Of a stretch of DNA of 35,320 bases, positions 9,040-16,486 are shown piece after piece; the stretch's first letter is position 1; every line of letters starts with the position of its first letter. Source of the stretch: Lachnospiraceae bacterium. Lineage in GTDB: Bacteria > Bacillota > Clostridia > Lachnospirales > Lachnospiraceae. Made by a program: the position numbers and the translations under genes. The stretch covers positions 1-35,320 of the forward strand of contig JAFWIM010000027.1 of assembly GCA_017514845.1 (NCBI GenBank), in the 5' to 3' direction. The notes under the pieces were generated by a model. It was not told the DNA's origin, ran no database searches, and saw only the letters and a program-made list of their open reading frames with translations.

Positions 9040-9711
9040 TTATCCCATATAATCTCCGTTGTAGCTGACCAAAACTGCGCTGTCAACACCGGGAAGGTCT
9101 GCGAGTCCGTTAATGAAATCCGTATTGTCGGTTTTGAGGCGGATCTCAAGATTCAGCTCCACGAGACCTTTCTGTGCAGTCTTACTCTTAACAACGCACT
9201 TCTTCACATTGCTTCTCAGATATTCCATTGCCCGCGCCTCACTTGCGTGATCGCGCGCACGGATGACGACAATGTAGGGGTTAGACATATCTTTGTGATT
9301 GGCAAATACCAGTATGATCACACCGATCAGAACACTGCCGAACACTGCGAGAGGAATCATACCCGCTGCAAGTACAATACCGTCGGCAATCGCCCAGAAC
9401 AGGAACGCGATGTCAAGCGGCTCCTTGATTGCCGTCCTGAAACGGACGATCGAGAGAGCGCCGACCATACCGAGCGAGAGGACGACGTTTGATGTTACCG
9501 CGAGGATGACCAGCGTCGTGATCATTGTGAGGGCTACAAGTGTCACACCGAAGCTCGATGAATACATAACTCCGGAGTAGGTCTTTTTATAAATAAAGAA
9601 AATGAAGAGACCGAGGCAGAAAGCCAGCGTGAGCGCAAGAACAATGTCCAGAATGCTCACAGCAGTCACATTTTCGAGAAAGCTGGATTTGAAAATATCG
9701 TTAAATGTCAT
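9040..9711 (-). CDS. DUF4956 membrane protein
   Basis: This 223-residue protein has four predicted membrane helices in the N-terminal 135 residues (ILDIVLALTLAFCLGLFIFFIY first) and a soluble alpha/beta C-terminal domain. It carries the DUF4956 signature GALSIVRFRTAIKEPLD, followed by LFWAIADGIVLAAG. No biochemical function is established to my knowledge. GAGGAG lies six bases before the ATG. It sits 18 bases after the VTC polymerase gene and 12 bases before the DUF4353 gene, so the three form one operon. A reasonable inference is that it acts at the membrane with the cytosolic VTC-domain polymerase, perhaps in placing or moving the polymer. Confidence 0.88.
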   Translation of the reverse strand: MTFNDIFKSSFLENVTAVSILDIVLALTLAFCLGLFIFFIYKKTYSGVMYSSSFGVTLVALTMITTLVILAVTSNVVLSLGMVGALSIVRFRTAIKEPLDIAFLFWAIADGIVLAAGMIPLAVFGSVLIGVIILVFANHKDMSNPYIVVIRARDHASEARAMEYLRSNVKKCVVKSKTAQKGLVELNLEIRLKTDNTDFINGLADLPGVDSAVLVSYNGDYMG

Positions 9712-9729
9712 GATGTACTCCTCTTATTA

Positions 9730-10407
9730 TTACCCATAAATTCTGCACTGGGCGTATTTTGAAAATGCAGTTACTCTGCGTCCGGGCATCTGCACCGCGG
9801 ACCTGATGATTGAGGGAAGAAATTCATCCCACTTTACTTCCATGATCACAATCGGGTCACCGGCCGGGATCGTCACGCAGTTCGGATTCAGAAAATCCGT
9901 GCACATAAGACCTGTGCGAATATTGTAATCGAACGTGACCCTCACATTGCCCGGCTCATAGATAAAGGGCTCCCGCGTATAATCAACAATTGTTCTTGGC
10001 TTAAGGCCCTGATTTCGGATCTTGCAATAGAATTCCTGTAGAAGCGGCTGCCGCAGATCCCGAAGGAATTCGTAATCTCCGTTAACGATCCTCTGCGCCT
10101 CCGTTCTGGTGATCTGTGCGCTGTACTTTGTCTCAAGACCGTTCACTTTGCTCTTCTTCTCCAGATTTATGAACGATGTGTCATTGTTATAATAGCGTAT
10201 CCTGAATTTTTCTCTCCGGTCTACACCGTCGATTTTCTCCCGGAGCGCTTTATCGCTCAAATTGTCGAAGTACAGGCTCCGAATGAAGTATTTTCCATTC
10301 TTCGCATGGGGATCCCCCCGCGCGACGACCTTGAGCCTTGCTCTTATTGCATAGAGGTCAGCCATGTTTATTTCATGCTTCCACTCATGCCGGTAGTGTA
10401 TTTCCAT
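9730..10407 (-). CDS. VTC-domain polyphosphate polymerase
   Basis: This 225-residue protein matches the VTC domain of the CYTH/triphosphate-tunnel fold, which in yeast Vtc4 makes polyphosphate from ATP. The basic tunnel strands are visible: YRHEWKHEI (4-12), YFIRSLYFDN, REKFRIRYYN, NLEKKSKVNGLETKY, VRVTFDYNIRTG and IVIMEVKWDEFLP with its late Glu. Short bacterial stand-alone VTC proteins of this size are common in Firmicutes. It has no SPX domain or membrane helix, so it is probably cytosolic and held at the membrane by its DUF4956 neighbour (inference). GGGAG precedes the ATG. The leader contains a CGGGT/ACCCG hairpin at 10425-10442. Catalysis in bacteria is inferred from the family. Confidence 0.88.
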   Translation of the reverse strand: MEIHYRHEWKHEINMADLYAIRARLKVVARGDPHAKNGKYFIRSLYFDNLSDKALREKIDGVDRREKFRIRYYNNDTSFINLEKKSKVNGLETKYSAQITRTEAQRIVNGDYEFLRDLRQPLLQEFYCKIRNQGLKPRTIVDYTREPFIYEPGNVRVTFDYNIRTGLMCTDFLNPNCVTIPAGDPIVIMEVKWDEFLPSIIRSAVQMPGRRVTAFSKYAQCRIYG

Positions 10408-10445
10408 AAGTTACTCCCTTCAACCGGGTTGTTCGAGACCCGTAT

Positions 10446-10483
10446 AAAAAACTGTTCAGTGTCCGTTTCGTGGCACCGAACAG
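10446..10483 (-). terminator. Terminator between the glycosylase and VTC operons
   Basis: CTGTTCGGTG and CACTGAACAG pair (9 of 10) around a 12-base loop and are followed by six Ts on the minus strand. The upstream arm overlaps a TATACT box (10487-10482) that may be the VTC operon's -10, so promoter and terminator seem to be interleaved. Confidence 0.8.
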
Positions 10484-10557
10484 TATACATTAAAATCAAA
10501 TTCTGTGAAAACTTTATGAGCAAACTTTAACCAATTTATGTAATTTAGCGTAAAATT

Positions 10558-11076
10558 TTACGAATTCATCTCGCGATCAAGCGTTTCCCTGACGATTCTC
10601 CACTCGTCAATCAATCGCTCCAGCGACCAGGCGGCGTTGGCAGGCGACGTCGACGGCAGTGTGATGCTCGTTCTCCCGAGTGATCTTGACTGGTACTTCT
10701 CAAAGACGCGACCGGAAGCCTTGCCGTTCGTGAATATCTGAACGATCTTTCCGCATCGGATGATCCTGCCGAGATCAGTCGGCACAGCATTCTTTATGCT
10801 GGCGTCGGACGCCCCGTAAATATCGCACTCGTAGATGGAATCCCACATGGCAATGCGATTCTCCTTAAGAAACCGGCGTTTCTCTTCAATACTCTGAAAA
10901 TCCGGACGTTCAAAGAGCCTTGCCATCACCTTCCAGAAGCGGTTCTGCGGATGCCCGTAGAAGAACTGCGCTTCTCTGGATTTCGGTGACGGAAATGATC
11001 CGAGTATGAGGATTTTTGAGTTCTCATCATACTCGGGTGGAATATTATGTACTACGTGGATAAGTTTCTTTTCCAA
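10558..11076 (-). CDS. DNA-deoxyinosine/uracil glycosylase family protein
   Basis: This 172-residue protein is of the uracil-DNA-glycosylase superfamily, closest in pattern to the small DNA-deoxyinosine glycosylases. It would remove deaminated bases (hypoxanthine or uracil) to start base excision repair. Visible motifs: ILILGSFPSPKSRE near the N-terminus (superfamily motif GSFPS), FYGHPQNRFWKVMARLF, the centre strand IAMWDSIYECDIYGASD, and the C-terminal LPSTSPANAAWS (motif with S-P-A-N). The start is a TTG at 11076, the only plausible one: no ATG follows for a long way, and AAGGAA lies nine bases upstream. The gene begins 18 bases after the stop of the metalloprotease gene, so they share an operon. 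Confidence 0.85.
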   Translation of the reverse strand: MEKKLIHVVHNIPPEYDENSKILILGSFPSPKSREAQFFYGHPQNRFWKVMARLFERPDFQSIEEKRRFLKENRIAMWDSIYECDIYGASDASIKNAVPTDLGRIIRCGKIVQIFTNGKASGRVFEKYQSRSLGRTSITLPSTSPANAAWSLERLIDEWRIVRETLDREMNS

Positions 11077-11094
11077 TATCTCTATTTCCTTAAA

Positions 11095-11877
11095 TCAGCC
11101 TGCACGCCTCATCGATCCGGCAGGTTTTTCAGCGTAAATTCGTTTCATTCTGTCACAGAACCGCCTGTCTATTATTCCGCAGTCACGACATATTTTGTCT
11201 ACCAGTTCTCTGGTCATTCTCCCACTCTCCCAGCACTTCATTCTGTATTCCCATGTGGGATGGGGTCTGAGCACCGTTTTTGATCCGTACCTTCTCTGCC
11301 GCCGTCCTTCCCTCTCCAAAATCTCTTTCTCAAGGCAGAACCTTACTCGCCCGGCAGACAGACCGGACTTTCTTATGCCTCCGAAATCCGAACTGATTTC
11401 CCTGAGCCAGCCGGCACAGACCCGCTTCCTGCCGAAGAGGAAAATAAATCGGCGCTGTTCTTTGTGTGTCATTTCGTGTCCGAGCACGAACGCGAATAGA
11501 TCCGTGATCGCACCGTCGCTTTTTCCTGCAAATGACTCGCGATACAGTCTGGCCGCCCAGCCCGGCGTAAAAATAATGACCTTCTGTCCGGGAAGACCGG
11601 TATGCGCGTTCAGAGAACTCTGACTCCTCTTTCTGTCATAGAACGGTGTAAAGAAGATGACTTTGTTCTCGTCAAGAAAATCTATTCTCTGAAGCAGCTT
11701 ATCAATATATGATCTGAACCTTTCGGTGTCGAAGGCCGGATCAAGCTTTTCCCTGATGAACTCTTCCGCCTCAAGTGAGATGACGTCAATGCTGTGCCAC
11801 GACAGACTGATGTGAAGGTAGACACAAAGGAGCGCTATAAGGATCAGCATAAGTAAAATCATAACTATATCTCTCAC
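11095..11877 (-). CDS. Membrane-anchored M48-like zinc metalloprotease
   Basis: This 260-residue protein has one N-terminal membrane helix (residues 4-26, IVMILLMLILIALLCVYLHI) and a gluzincin-type active site: HEMTH at 134-138 (two His ligands and the catalytic Glu) and REISSDFGG at 159-167, where Glu160 fits the third ligand (E-x-x-x-D pattern of M48). HPTWEYRM near 206 resembles the HP-x-x-x-R segment that follows in Ste24/HtpX proteases. It is shorter than HtpX and has a single anchor, so the family placement is M48-like rather than firm. The start is GTG at 11877, chosen because GGAGG sits five bases upstream. It is first in a two-gene operon with the DNA glycosylase; no functional link is obvious. 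Confidence 0.75.
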   Translation of the reverse strand: MRDIVMILLMLILIALLCVYLHISLSWHSIDVISLEAEEFIREKLDPAFDTERFRSYIDKLLQRIDFLDENKVIFFTPFYDRKRSQSSLNAHTGLPGQKVIIFTPGWAARLYRESFAGKSDGAITDLFAFVLGHEMTHKEQRRFIFLFGRKRVCAGWLREISSDFGGIRKSGLSAGRVRFCLEKEILEREGRRQRRYGSKTVLRPHPTWEYRMKCWESGRMTRELVDKICRDCGIIDRRFCDRMKRIYAEKPAGSMRRAG

Positions 11878-11954
11878 AGCAACCTCCGTGTCCCGCTCCG
11901 TTCAGGATCCGGTCAAATGAAACCGCACCCTATCCGGGGCTATGTCAGCTGAAA

Positions 11955-11994
11955 AACGAAAAATGCTGCAGAGCTCCTCATAAAGCTCTGCAGC
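11955..11994 (-). terminator. lacZ terminator
   Basis: A perfect 11-bp stem (GCTGCAGAGCT at 11965-11975, AGCTCTGCAGC at 11984-11994) is followed on the minus strand by ATTTTTCGTTTTT, just after the lacZ stop codon. Confidence 0.93.
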
Positions 11995-12002
11995 AAGCAT
12001 CA

Positions 12003-14942
12003 TCATGATACCTGAATCAGGAACCTGAGCTCATAATCCTTCCTTGCAGAATACTGGTACTCGGGCATGATTGCCGGTCCGCAGGCACCGGTGCCGATCC
12101 CCTGCTGGAATGCCTGGATGGTCACATATGTGCCTGTCCGGATCTCATCCTTCTGATGTTTCATCGCAAAGAGAGCCTCGTCAGTGTATGGCTTGATGGC
12201 AAGCTCGAACGGTTTGTCGACTGCTTTGAATGTCACTGTCGTCGTGCCGTCCGACACGCTGGCGATCGTGCAGTCACATCTGTTGCCGCTCTCCTGCGGT
12301 CTGATGTTCGGCTCTGTCATGTCGGCGACGCGGCAGGTGACGTTTCTGATCGGGAACTGATCCTTCATATCACAATAGCTCTCACCCGTCCTGCCAGTGT
12401 AGTTCACGATATCAAACGCTTCATCGAGTCGGAAAGCTTTGCCGAATCGCGGAAGTATGCCGCCGCCCGATACACAGTGGATGCGGCTTGTCACAAGAAT
12501 ACCGTCGGCTGTACCTTCGTATGTGTCTGTCACGATGAACTTTGCCTTCTTATTGGTCAGCTCGGTGACAACTTCATAACCGTTTTGAGTCATCTCGGCG
12601 GAAACGACTTCCTCCTTCTGCTCAAAGAACGGCTTCATCGTGTTCATAAAGCGCGGGTTCGTGTCATTGTCTGTCGCTGCGCGGTAAAGGATCGTGGACT
12701 GCTTCGCCGTCGACAGAATGTGTCCGTCAGGCAGATTCACTGTAAATGCAGCACCGCTGTAGTCGCACGAGCTGTCAAGCGGCATTGTCTCCGGAGCTGT
12801 CGGGACATTTACCGCAATGGTAATCTGTTCCTCGGATACGACCCTGTCCGTATACGTGTCGACAGTGGTGACGATGGCGGAGAGATTTCCGTCCACCTTG
12901 CTTCCGAGCGTCACACGGCCTTTCTTTCTGGAGAGAGGACCCACGTCCACTCTCACGTTGTAGGCGGTGCCGTCATTCCATCTGAATGTCATCCTGTATC
13001 GCTTGCCGTCCGAGAATGCGGTCGTGTTGAAGAACTCAAAAATGTCATCCCTGACATGTCTGACGCGCATCGGTCTGTAGATAAAGCGAATGATTTTCGC
13101 TCCGACAGACGGTCTGCGGTCAGGATAGAAGATTCCGTCAACGCAGAAATTGCCGTCATGCTCCCACTCGCCGTGGTCGCCGCCGTATGTAAAGCTGCCG
13201 TCCTCGTGGAGGATCGCATGGTCTACCATCTCCCATACACATCCGCCCATCAGGTTGTCATACTTATAGATTTCCTTCCAGTAAGCTTCCGTGTTGCCGG
13301 GACCTACACCCATGGCATGCGCGTATTCGCACATAAAGTACGGGCGGTCATTAAGCCTTGCCTGTCTCCTTGCGTGCACACCGACATCATGGACCATCTT
13401 AACGCTCGGATACATCTCGCTGCCGACATCGTAGGCAACTCTCCTGCAGTGGATCGCGCTCTCATAGTGGACCGGAAGCTTCGAGTTCGCTTTGAGGAAG
13501 TTGTACATGGCATCCGTGTTATTATATCCGCCGGCCTCGTTGCCGAGGGACCACATGACGATCGATGTGTTGGCATGGATCTTATCGCGCTCATATAATC
13601 TTGTGATTCGATCCACATAGCGCGGCTGCCACTTCGGATCATGGCTGATCGAGTTGTAGGTTGGCGGCAGCTGGTGCGCAAATGTCCCGTGCGTCTCCAG
13701 ATCATTCTCATCGACGATGTAGATGCCGAGCTCGTCCGCCAGCTCAAGAAGAAGCGGATCCGGCGGATAGTGAGATGTCCGGACCGTATCGATATTGAAG
13801 ACCTTGCAGAGCAGAATATCCCGCTCTATCTCGTCCGGCGTCATGGTGTAGCCGTTTGTCGGGCTCGTATCGTGATGATTCACGCCGTGGAACTTGATCT
13901 TGCGTCCGTTGACAAGGAAAACGTCTCCCCGGATCTCGACCGTCTTGAATCCGATCCTCTCTCTGACGCATGAAGTCGCTGTCTCATAGAATATATTATA
14001 GAGGGTGGGGCTTTCCGCGTTCCACTCGGTGACATCCAGATCATCAAATGTAACGACCGCCACGTTATCCTCCGAAGGAACTGTTTTGCTCACACTGATG
14101 CCGTTGCCCTCGACAGTGAATGTGACATCGGTATCGGAGAGTGTCTGAGCGATCATTTTCAGAGAATACCGTTCCCCGGTCTTCTCGGTGACAGCTCCGA
14201 TATCCCAGAAATCAGTGGGCTCAGAAACTCTGAGCAGAACGTCTCTGAAAATGCCGTTATTGCGGAACATATCCTGACTCTCAAGATACGTTCCTGTGCA
14301 CCAGCGTCTTATGACTGCGACGATCTCATTTTCACCCGCTGCAAGTTTTCCGGACAGATTGAACTCCGCGGTATTGTGCGCGCCCTCGGAGTAGCCGACG
14401 AACTCACCGTTCAGATAGAGATCGATGCAGCTGGCAACACCCAGGAACGAAATAATATACTGTTTTTCCGGATCATCGATCATCAGCTTTCTGCGATAGA
14501 CTCCGACAAAATTGTATTCTTCACCGGGATCTTTGTAGCGCATGGAGAGAGCCTGATCGACACCGATCCAGGAGAACACTTTGCCGACCTTCTCCGTCGT
14601 CGGGATCACAGGCGGGTTGTACGGGAACTGATAGCGGATATTCACATAGAACGGCTTATCGTATCCCCTGAACTGCCAGCATGCCGGCACGTCGATCGTG
14701 TCAAATTCAATGCTGTCCGTGTCGAGCACGTCCGGGAGCTCGGCAGGCTTCGGGAAGAACTTGAAGTCCCAGTCCCCGTTCAGGCATATGACTTTCTCCG
14801 ATTTATACCGCTTTTCCTTCGGTTCGACGGCACAGGCCTCGGCGCGCGTTGGATACGGGATAAAGTATGTGCGGCCGTGGAGCTTATTTAATTCAATAGT
14901 GGCAAAGTCGCAGTAATTCGTGTTATTGATCTTGTACTTCAT
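12003..14942 (-). CDS. lacZ: Beta-galactosidase, glycoside hydrolase family 2
   Basis: This large GH2 enzyme (979 residues from the chosen start) hydrolyses beta-D-galactosides such as lactose and is cytosolic, with no signal peptide. Domain order is the LacZ one: sugar-binding jelly roll (about 40-245; LNGDWDFKF, DVPACWQFRGYDKPFY), immunoglobulin-like domain, TIM barrel (about 345-640; KFHGVNHHDTSP, DTVRTSHYPPDP), and beta-sandwich/small-chain domains at the C-terminus. The acid/base Glu lies in MWSLGNEAGG (about 469) and the nucleophile Glu in YFMCEYAHAMG (about 539). ATGs exist at 14948 and 14942; GAAAGG is directly against the first but six bases from the second, so I prefer 14942. It follows the exonuclease gene by 44 bases. 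No lac permease or regulator is next to it. Confidence 0.96.
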   Translation of the reverse strand: MKYKINNTNYCDFATIELNKLHGRTYFIPYPTRAEACAVEPKEKRYKSEKVICLNGDWDFKFFPKPAELPDVLDTDSIEFDTIDVPACWQFRGYDKPFYVNIRYQFPYNPPVIPTTEKVGKVFSWIGVDQALSMRYKDPGEEYNFVGVYRRKLMIDDPEKQYIISFLGVASCIDLYLNGEFVGYSEGAHNTAEFNLSGKLAAGENEIVAVIRRWCTGTYLESQDMFRNNGIFRDVLLRVSEPTDFWDIGAVTEKTGERYSLKMIAQTLSDTDVTFTVEGNGISVSKTVPSEDNVAVVTFDDLDVTEWNAESPTLYNIFYETATSCVRERIGFKTVEIRGDVFLVNGRKIKFHGVNHHDTSPTNGYTMTPDEIERDILLCKVFNIDTVRTSHYPPDPLLLELADELGIYIVDENDLETHGTFAHQLPPTYNSISHDPKWQPRYVDRITRLYERDKIHANTSIVMWSLGNEAGGYNNTDAMYNFLKANSKLPVHYESAIHCRRVAYDVGSEMYPSVKMVHDVGVHARRQARLNDRPYFMCEYAHAMGVGPGNTEAYWKEIYKYDNLMGGCVWEMVDHAILHEDGSFTYGGDHGEWEHDGNFCVDGIFYPDRRPSVGAKIIRFIYRPMRVRHVRDDIFEFFNTTAFSDGKRYRMTFRWNDGTAYNVRVDVGPLSRKKGRVTLGSKVDGNLSAIVTTVDTYTDRVVSEEQITIAVNVPTAPETMPLDSSCDYSGAAFTVNLPDGHILSTAKQSTILYRAATDNDTNPRFMNTMKPFFEQKEEVVSAEMTQNGYEVVTELTNKKAKFIVTDTYEGTADGILVTSRIHCVSGGGILPRFGKAFRLDEAFDIVNYTGRTGESYCDMKDQFPIRNVTCRVADMTEPNIRPQESGNRCDCTIASVSDGTTTVTFKAVDKPFELAIKPYTDEALFAMKHQKDEIRTGTYVTIQAFQQGIGTGACGPAIMPEYQYSARKDYELRFLIQVS

Positions 14943-14986
14943 GGTCATCCTTTCATCTGCTTTTAACAGTACAGAGTTTGATACGT

Positions 14987-15640
14987 TCAGTCGAGCACGA
15001 TTCCCTTGAGAAGGCTGCCGAGTGAGGTCGTTAACGGTTCTGATTGGCTCTCTTTCTCGCGGATCTTATCCAGAGTGCACTTATAGTCCGGATTCCGCTC
15101 AAGCTTCGAGATGATTCTCGCTGTGTTCATGGCATCGGCAAGTCCGTCATGAAGACGGCCGTCCACATCGAGTTCAGTCATCTGCAGCGCGTCAGACAGG
15201 GCAAGAGATCTTCCGATCTTGAACCTGACATTCACGATATTCTGGTAATCCACCCAGTTCTCCCTGTCAAGGAAGACCTCGAACGCCTCCTCATCGAACT
15301 TCTTATCCAGTATCTCGCCCCTGATCTGATTGTAATCGGTGTTGCTCCACGCATAAAAGCGGATATTGCGGTCTCCGAACCATTCCATCATGCTGCGCAG
15401 CGCATCGGAAAGCCCCGGCGCGTTCTTCACATCTTTATTGGCAATACCCGTCAGAGAGGAGATAAAATAGTCGATCTTGCCGTAATCCGGCCTGACAAAA
15501 GTTGAAAAGCTGTCAATGATCTCGTAGGCGTCATTCATCATCACAGCACCGATCTGTACGATTTCATGCCTGCGGTTGTAATTCTGGGTCCTGATCTGAA
15601 CACCGCACATTTCCACATCAATTACCACATATGTATTCAT
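14987..15640 (-). CDS. DEDDh 3'-5' exonuclease (DnaQ-like)
   Basis: This 217-residue protein is a DnaQ/RNase T-type exonuclease. The DEDDh residues appear in order: VVIDVEM (Asp8, Glu10), AWSNTDYNQIRGEI (motif II Asp), and DGRLHDGLADAMNTARI (His and Asp of motif III). It most resembles the stand-alone exonucleases that trim DNA or RNA 3' ends, such as the KapD/ERI-1-like group; it is not fused to a polymerase. The start at 15640 follows AGGGAG; the longer frame would add 12 lysine-rich residues without a ribosome site. lacZ starts 44 bases downstream with no terminator between, so they may be cotranscribed, though the link is not functional in any obvious way. Confidence 0.82.
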   Translation of the reverse strand: MNTYVVIDVEMCGVQIRTQNYNRRHEIVQIGAVMMNDAYEIIDSFSTFVRPDYGKIDYFISSLTGIANKDVKNAPGLSDALRSMMEWFGDRNIRFYAWSNTDYNQIRGEILDKKFDEEAFEVFLDRENWVDYQNIVNVRFKIGRSLALSDALQMTELDVDGRLHDGLADAMNTARIISKLERNPDYKCTLDKIREKESQSEPLTTSLGSLLKGIVLD

Positions 15641-15761
15641 TATGACTCCCTCTTGCCATTTTTTTGTAATATTCATCCTGCAGCAAAAGCCAAGGCATAT
15701 GAGCCTTATCCGATTACATTATGCCGCATTGATTGTCCGTGCGTATGGACAGCTGTAAAAT

Positions 15762-15830
15762 CAAGTCTCGCTCGCGAGACTTGGCGCGGGATTCGGGTCA
15801 GCGTTAGCTGACATCTTCCAAACCGAATCC
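15762..15830. repeat. Multi-hairpin intergenic element
   Basis: Three dyads are packed into 69 bases: a perfect 9-bp hairpin (CAAGTCTCG, loop CTCG, CGAGACTTG; 15762-15783), and an outer GGATTCGG/CCGAATCC stem (15789-15796, 15823-15830) holding GTCAGC-GTTA-GCTGAC (15797-15812). On the minus strand the first hairpin is followed by ATTTT, so it could end the HD-protein transcript. A 19-of-22 copy of that hairpin lies at 6712-6733. Confidence 0.7.
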
Positions 15831-15844
15831 CTGCGGTCTTTTCT

Positions 15845-16411
15845 TCAGTTTCCGGTGAGCTGAAGCTCCTCCGCATGGGCCTTCATTCCCTTAATCACAA
15901 TGGCCGCAACCGTCTTTATATCCATGCCAAGCATATCACAGCCCTTGAGAATCAGCGGGCGGTCGCATTTGGCAGCGAACCTCTTGTCCTTCCACTTTTT
16001 CATGAAGCTCTTGACCTCCATGTCCACTATGCCGTTCGGGCGCATTCTTGCAGCGGCCTGCACGATGCCGGTCAGCTCATCGACCGTGAACAGGCTCTTT
16101 TCCAGATTTGTAACAGGCTCCACGTCGGTGCAGATTCCGTATCCGTGGGACATGATGGCACGAATATCCTCCTCCGGGACGCCGAGATTGCGCAGCGGCT
16201 CCTCGGTGTGGGCGAGATGTTCGTCCGGATACTTCTCGTAATCGTAGTCGTGCAGCCAGCCGATGGCTTCCCAGTGTTCCTTATCTTCCCCGAAGTGTTC
16301 GGCCATAGCCCCCATTGCTGCGGAGACGTTTGCGGCGTGAAGGATCAGATGGTCCTCCGTGACCATAGTTGCGTTTATTTCTTTGGCTTTTTCAAGTGTA
16401 AGTTTATCCAT
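15845..16411 (-). CDS. HD-domain hydrolase
   Basis: This 188-residue protein is a small metal-dependent HD-domain phosphohydrolase. The metal site is seen as LILHAANVSAAM (His25), GWLHDYDYEKYPDEHLAH (HD at 54-55) and IMSHGYG. Similar proteins in Clostridia are annotated as HDIG/HD-domain proteins of unknown substrate, perhaps nucleotides. The conserved pattern HEWEAIGWLHD-YEK-P--H suggests a well-kept family. It starts at an ATG with AGGAG ten bases upstream and has its own excellent promoter at 16436-16464. The multi-hairpin element downstream probably ends the transcript. Confidence 0.8.
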   Translation of the reverse strand: MDKLTLEKAKEINATMVTEDHLILHAANVSAAMGAMAEHFGEDKEHWEAIGWLHDYDYEKYPDEHLAHTEEPLRNLGVPEEDIRAIMSHGYGICTDVEPVTNLEKSLFTVDELTGIVQAAARMRPNGIVDMEVKSFMKKWKDKRFAAKCDRPLILKGCDMLGMDIKTVAAIVIKGMKAHAEELQLTGN

Positions 16412-16435
16412 AGTATAATAACTCCTTTAAAAAAG

Positions 16436-16464
16436 ACTATAATCCCGCACCGCAAAGAAGTCAA
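16436..16464 (-). promoter_or_regulatory. Promoter of the HD-hydrolase gene
   Basis: On the minus strand TTGACT (16464-16459) and TATAGT (16441-16436) are exactly 17 bases apart, 24 bases upstream of the ATG. It lies in the gap after the membrane-protein gene, which has no clear terminator of its own. Confidence 0.75.
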
Positions 16465-16486
16465 AGAAATCAGCATTGTTTTTCCG

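Noticed and set aside
10558-11877. Functional link between DNA glycosylase and metalloprotease as a repair system
   Set aside because: They share an operon, but nothing else in the sequence supports a joint role.
12156-13598. 480-codon open frame on the plus strand antisense to lacZ
   Set aside because: It lies entirely within the GH2 gene, has a composition of a codon-shadow frame (many His, Val, Arg), and no ribosome site or known motif.
14987-15640. DNA polymerase III epsilon subunit
   Set aside because: The DEDDh exonuclease is not fused to or near a polymerase, and it resembles the stand-alone exonuclease group more.
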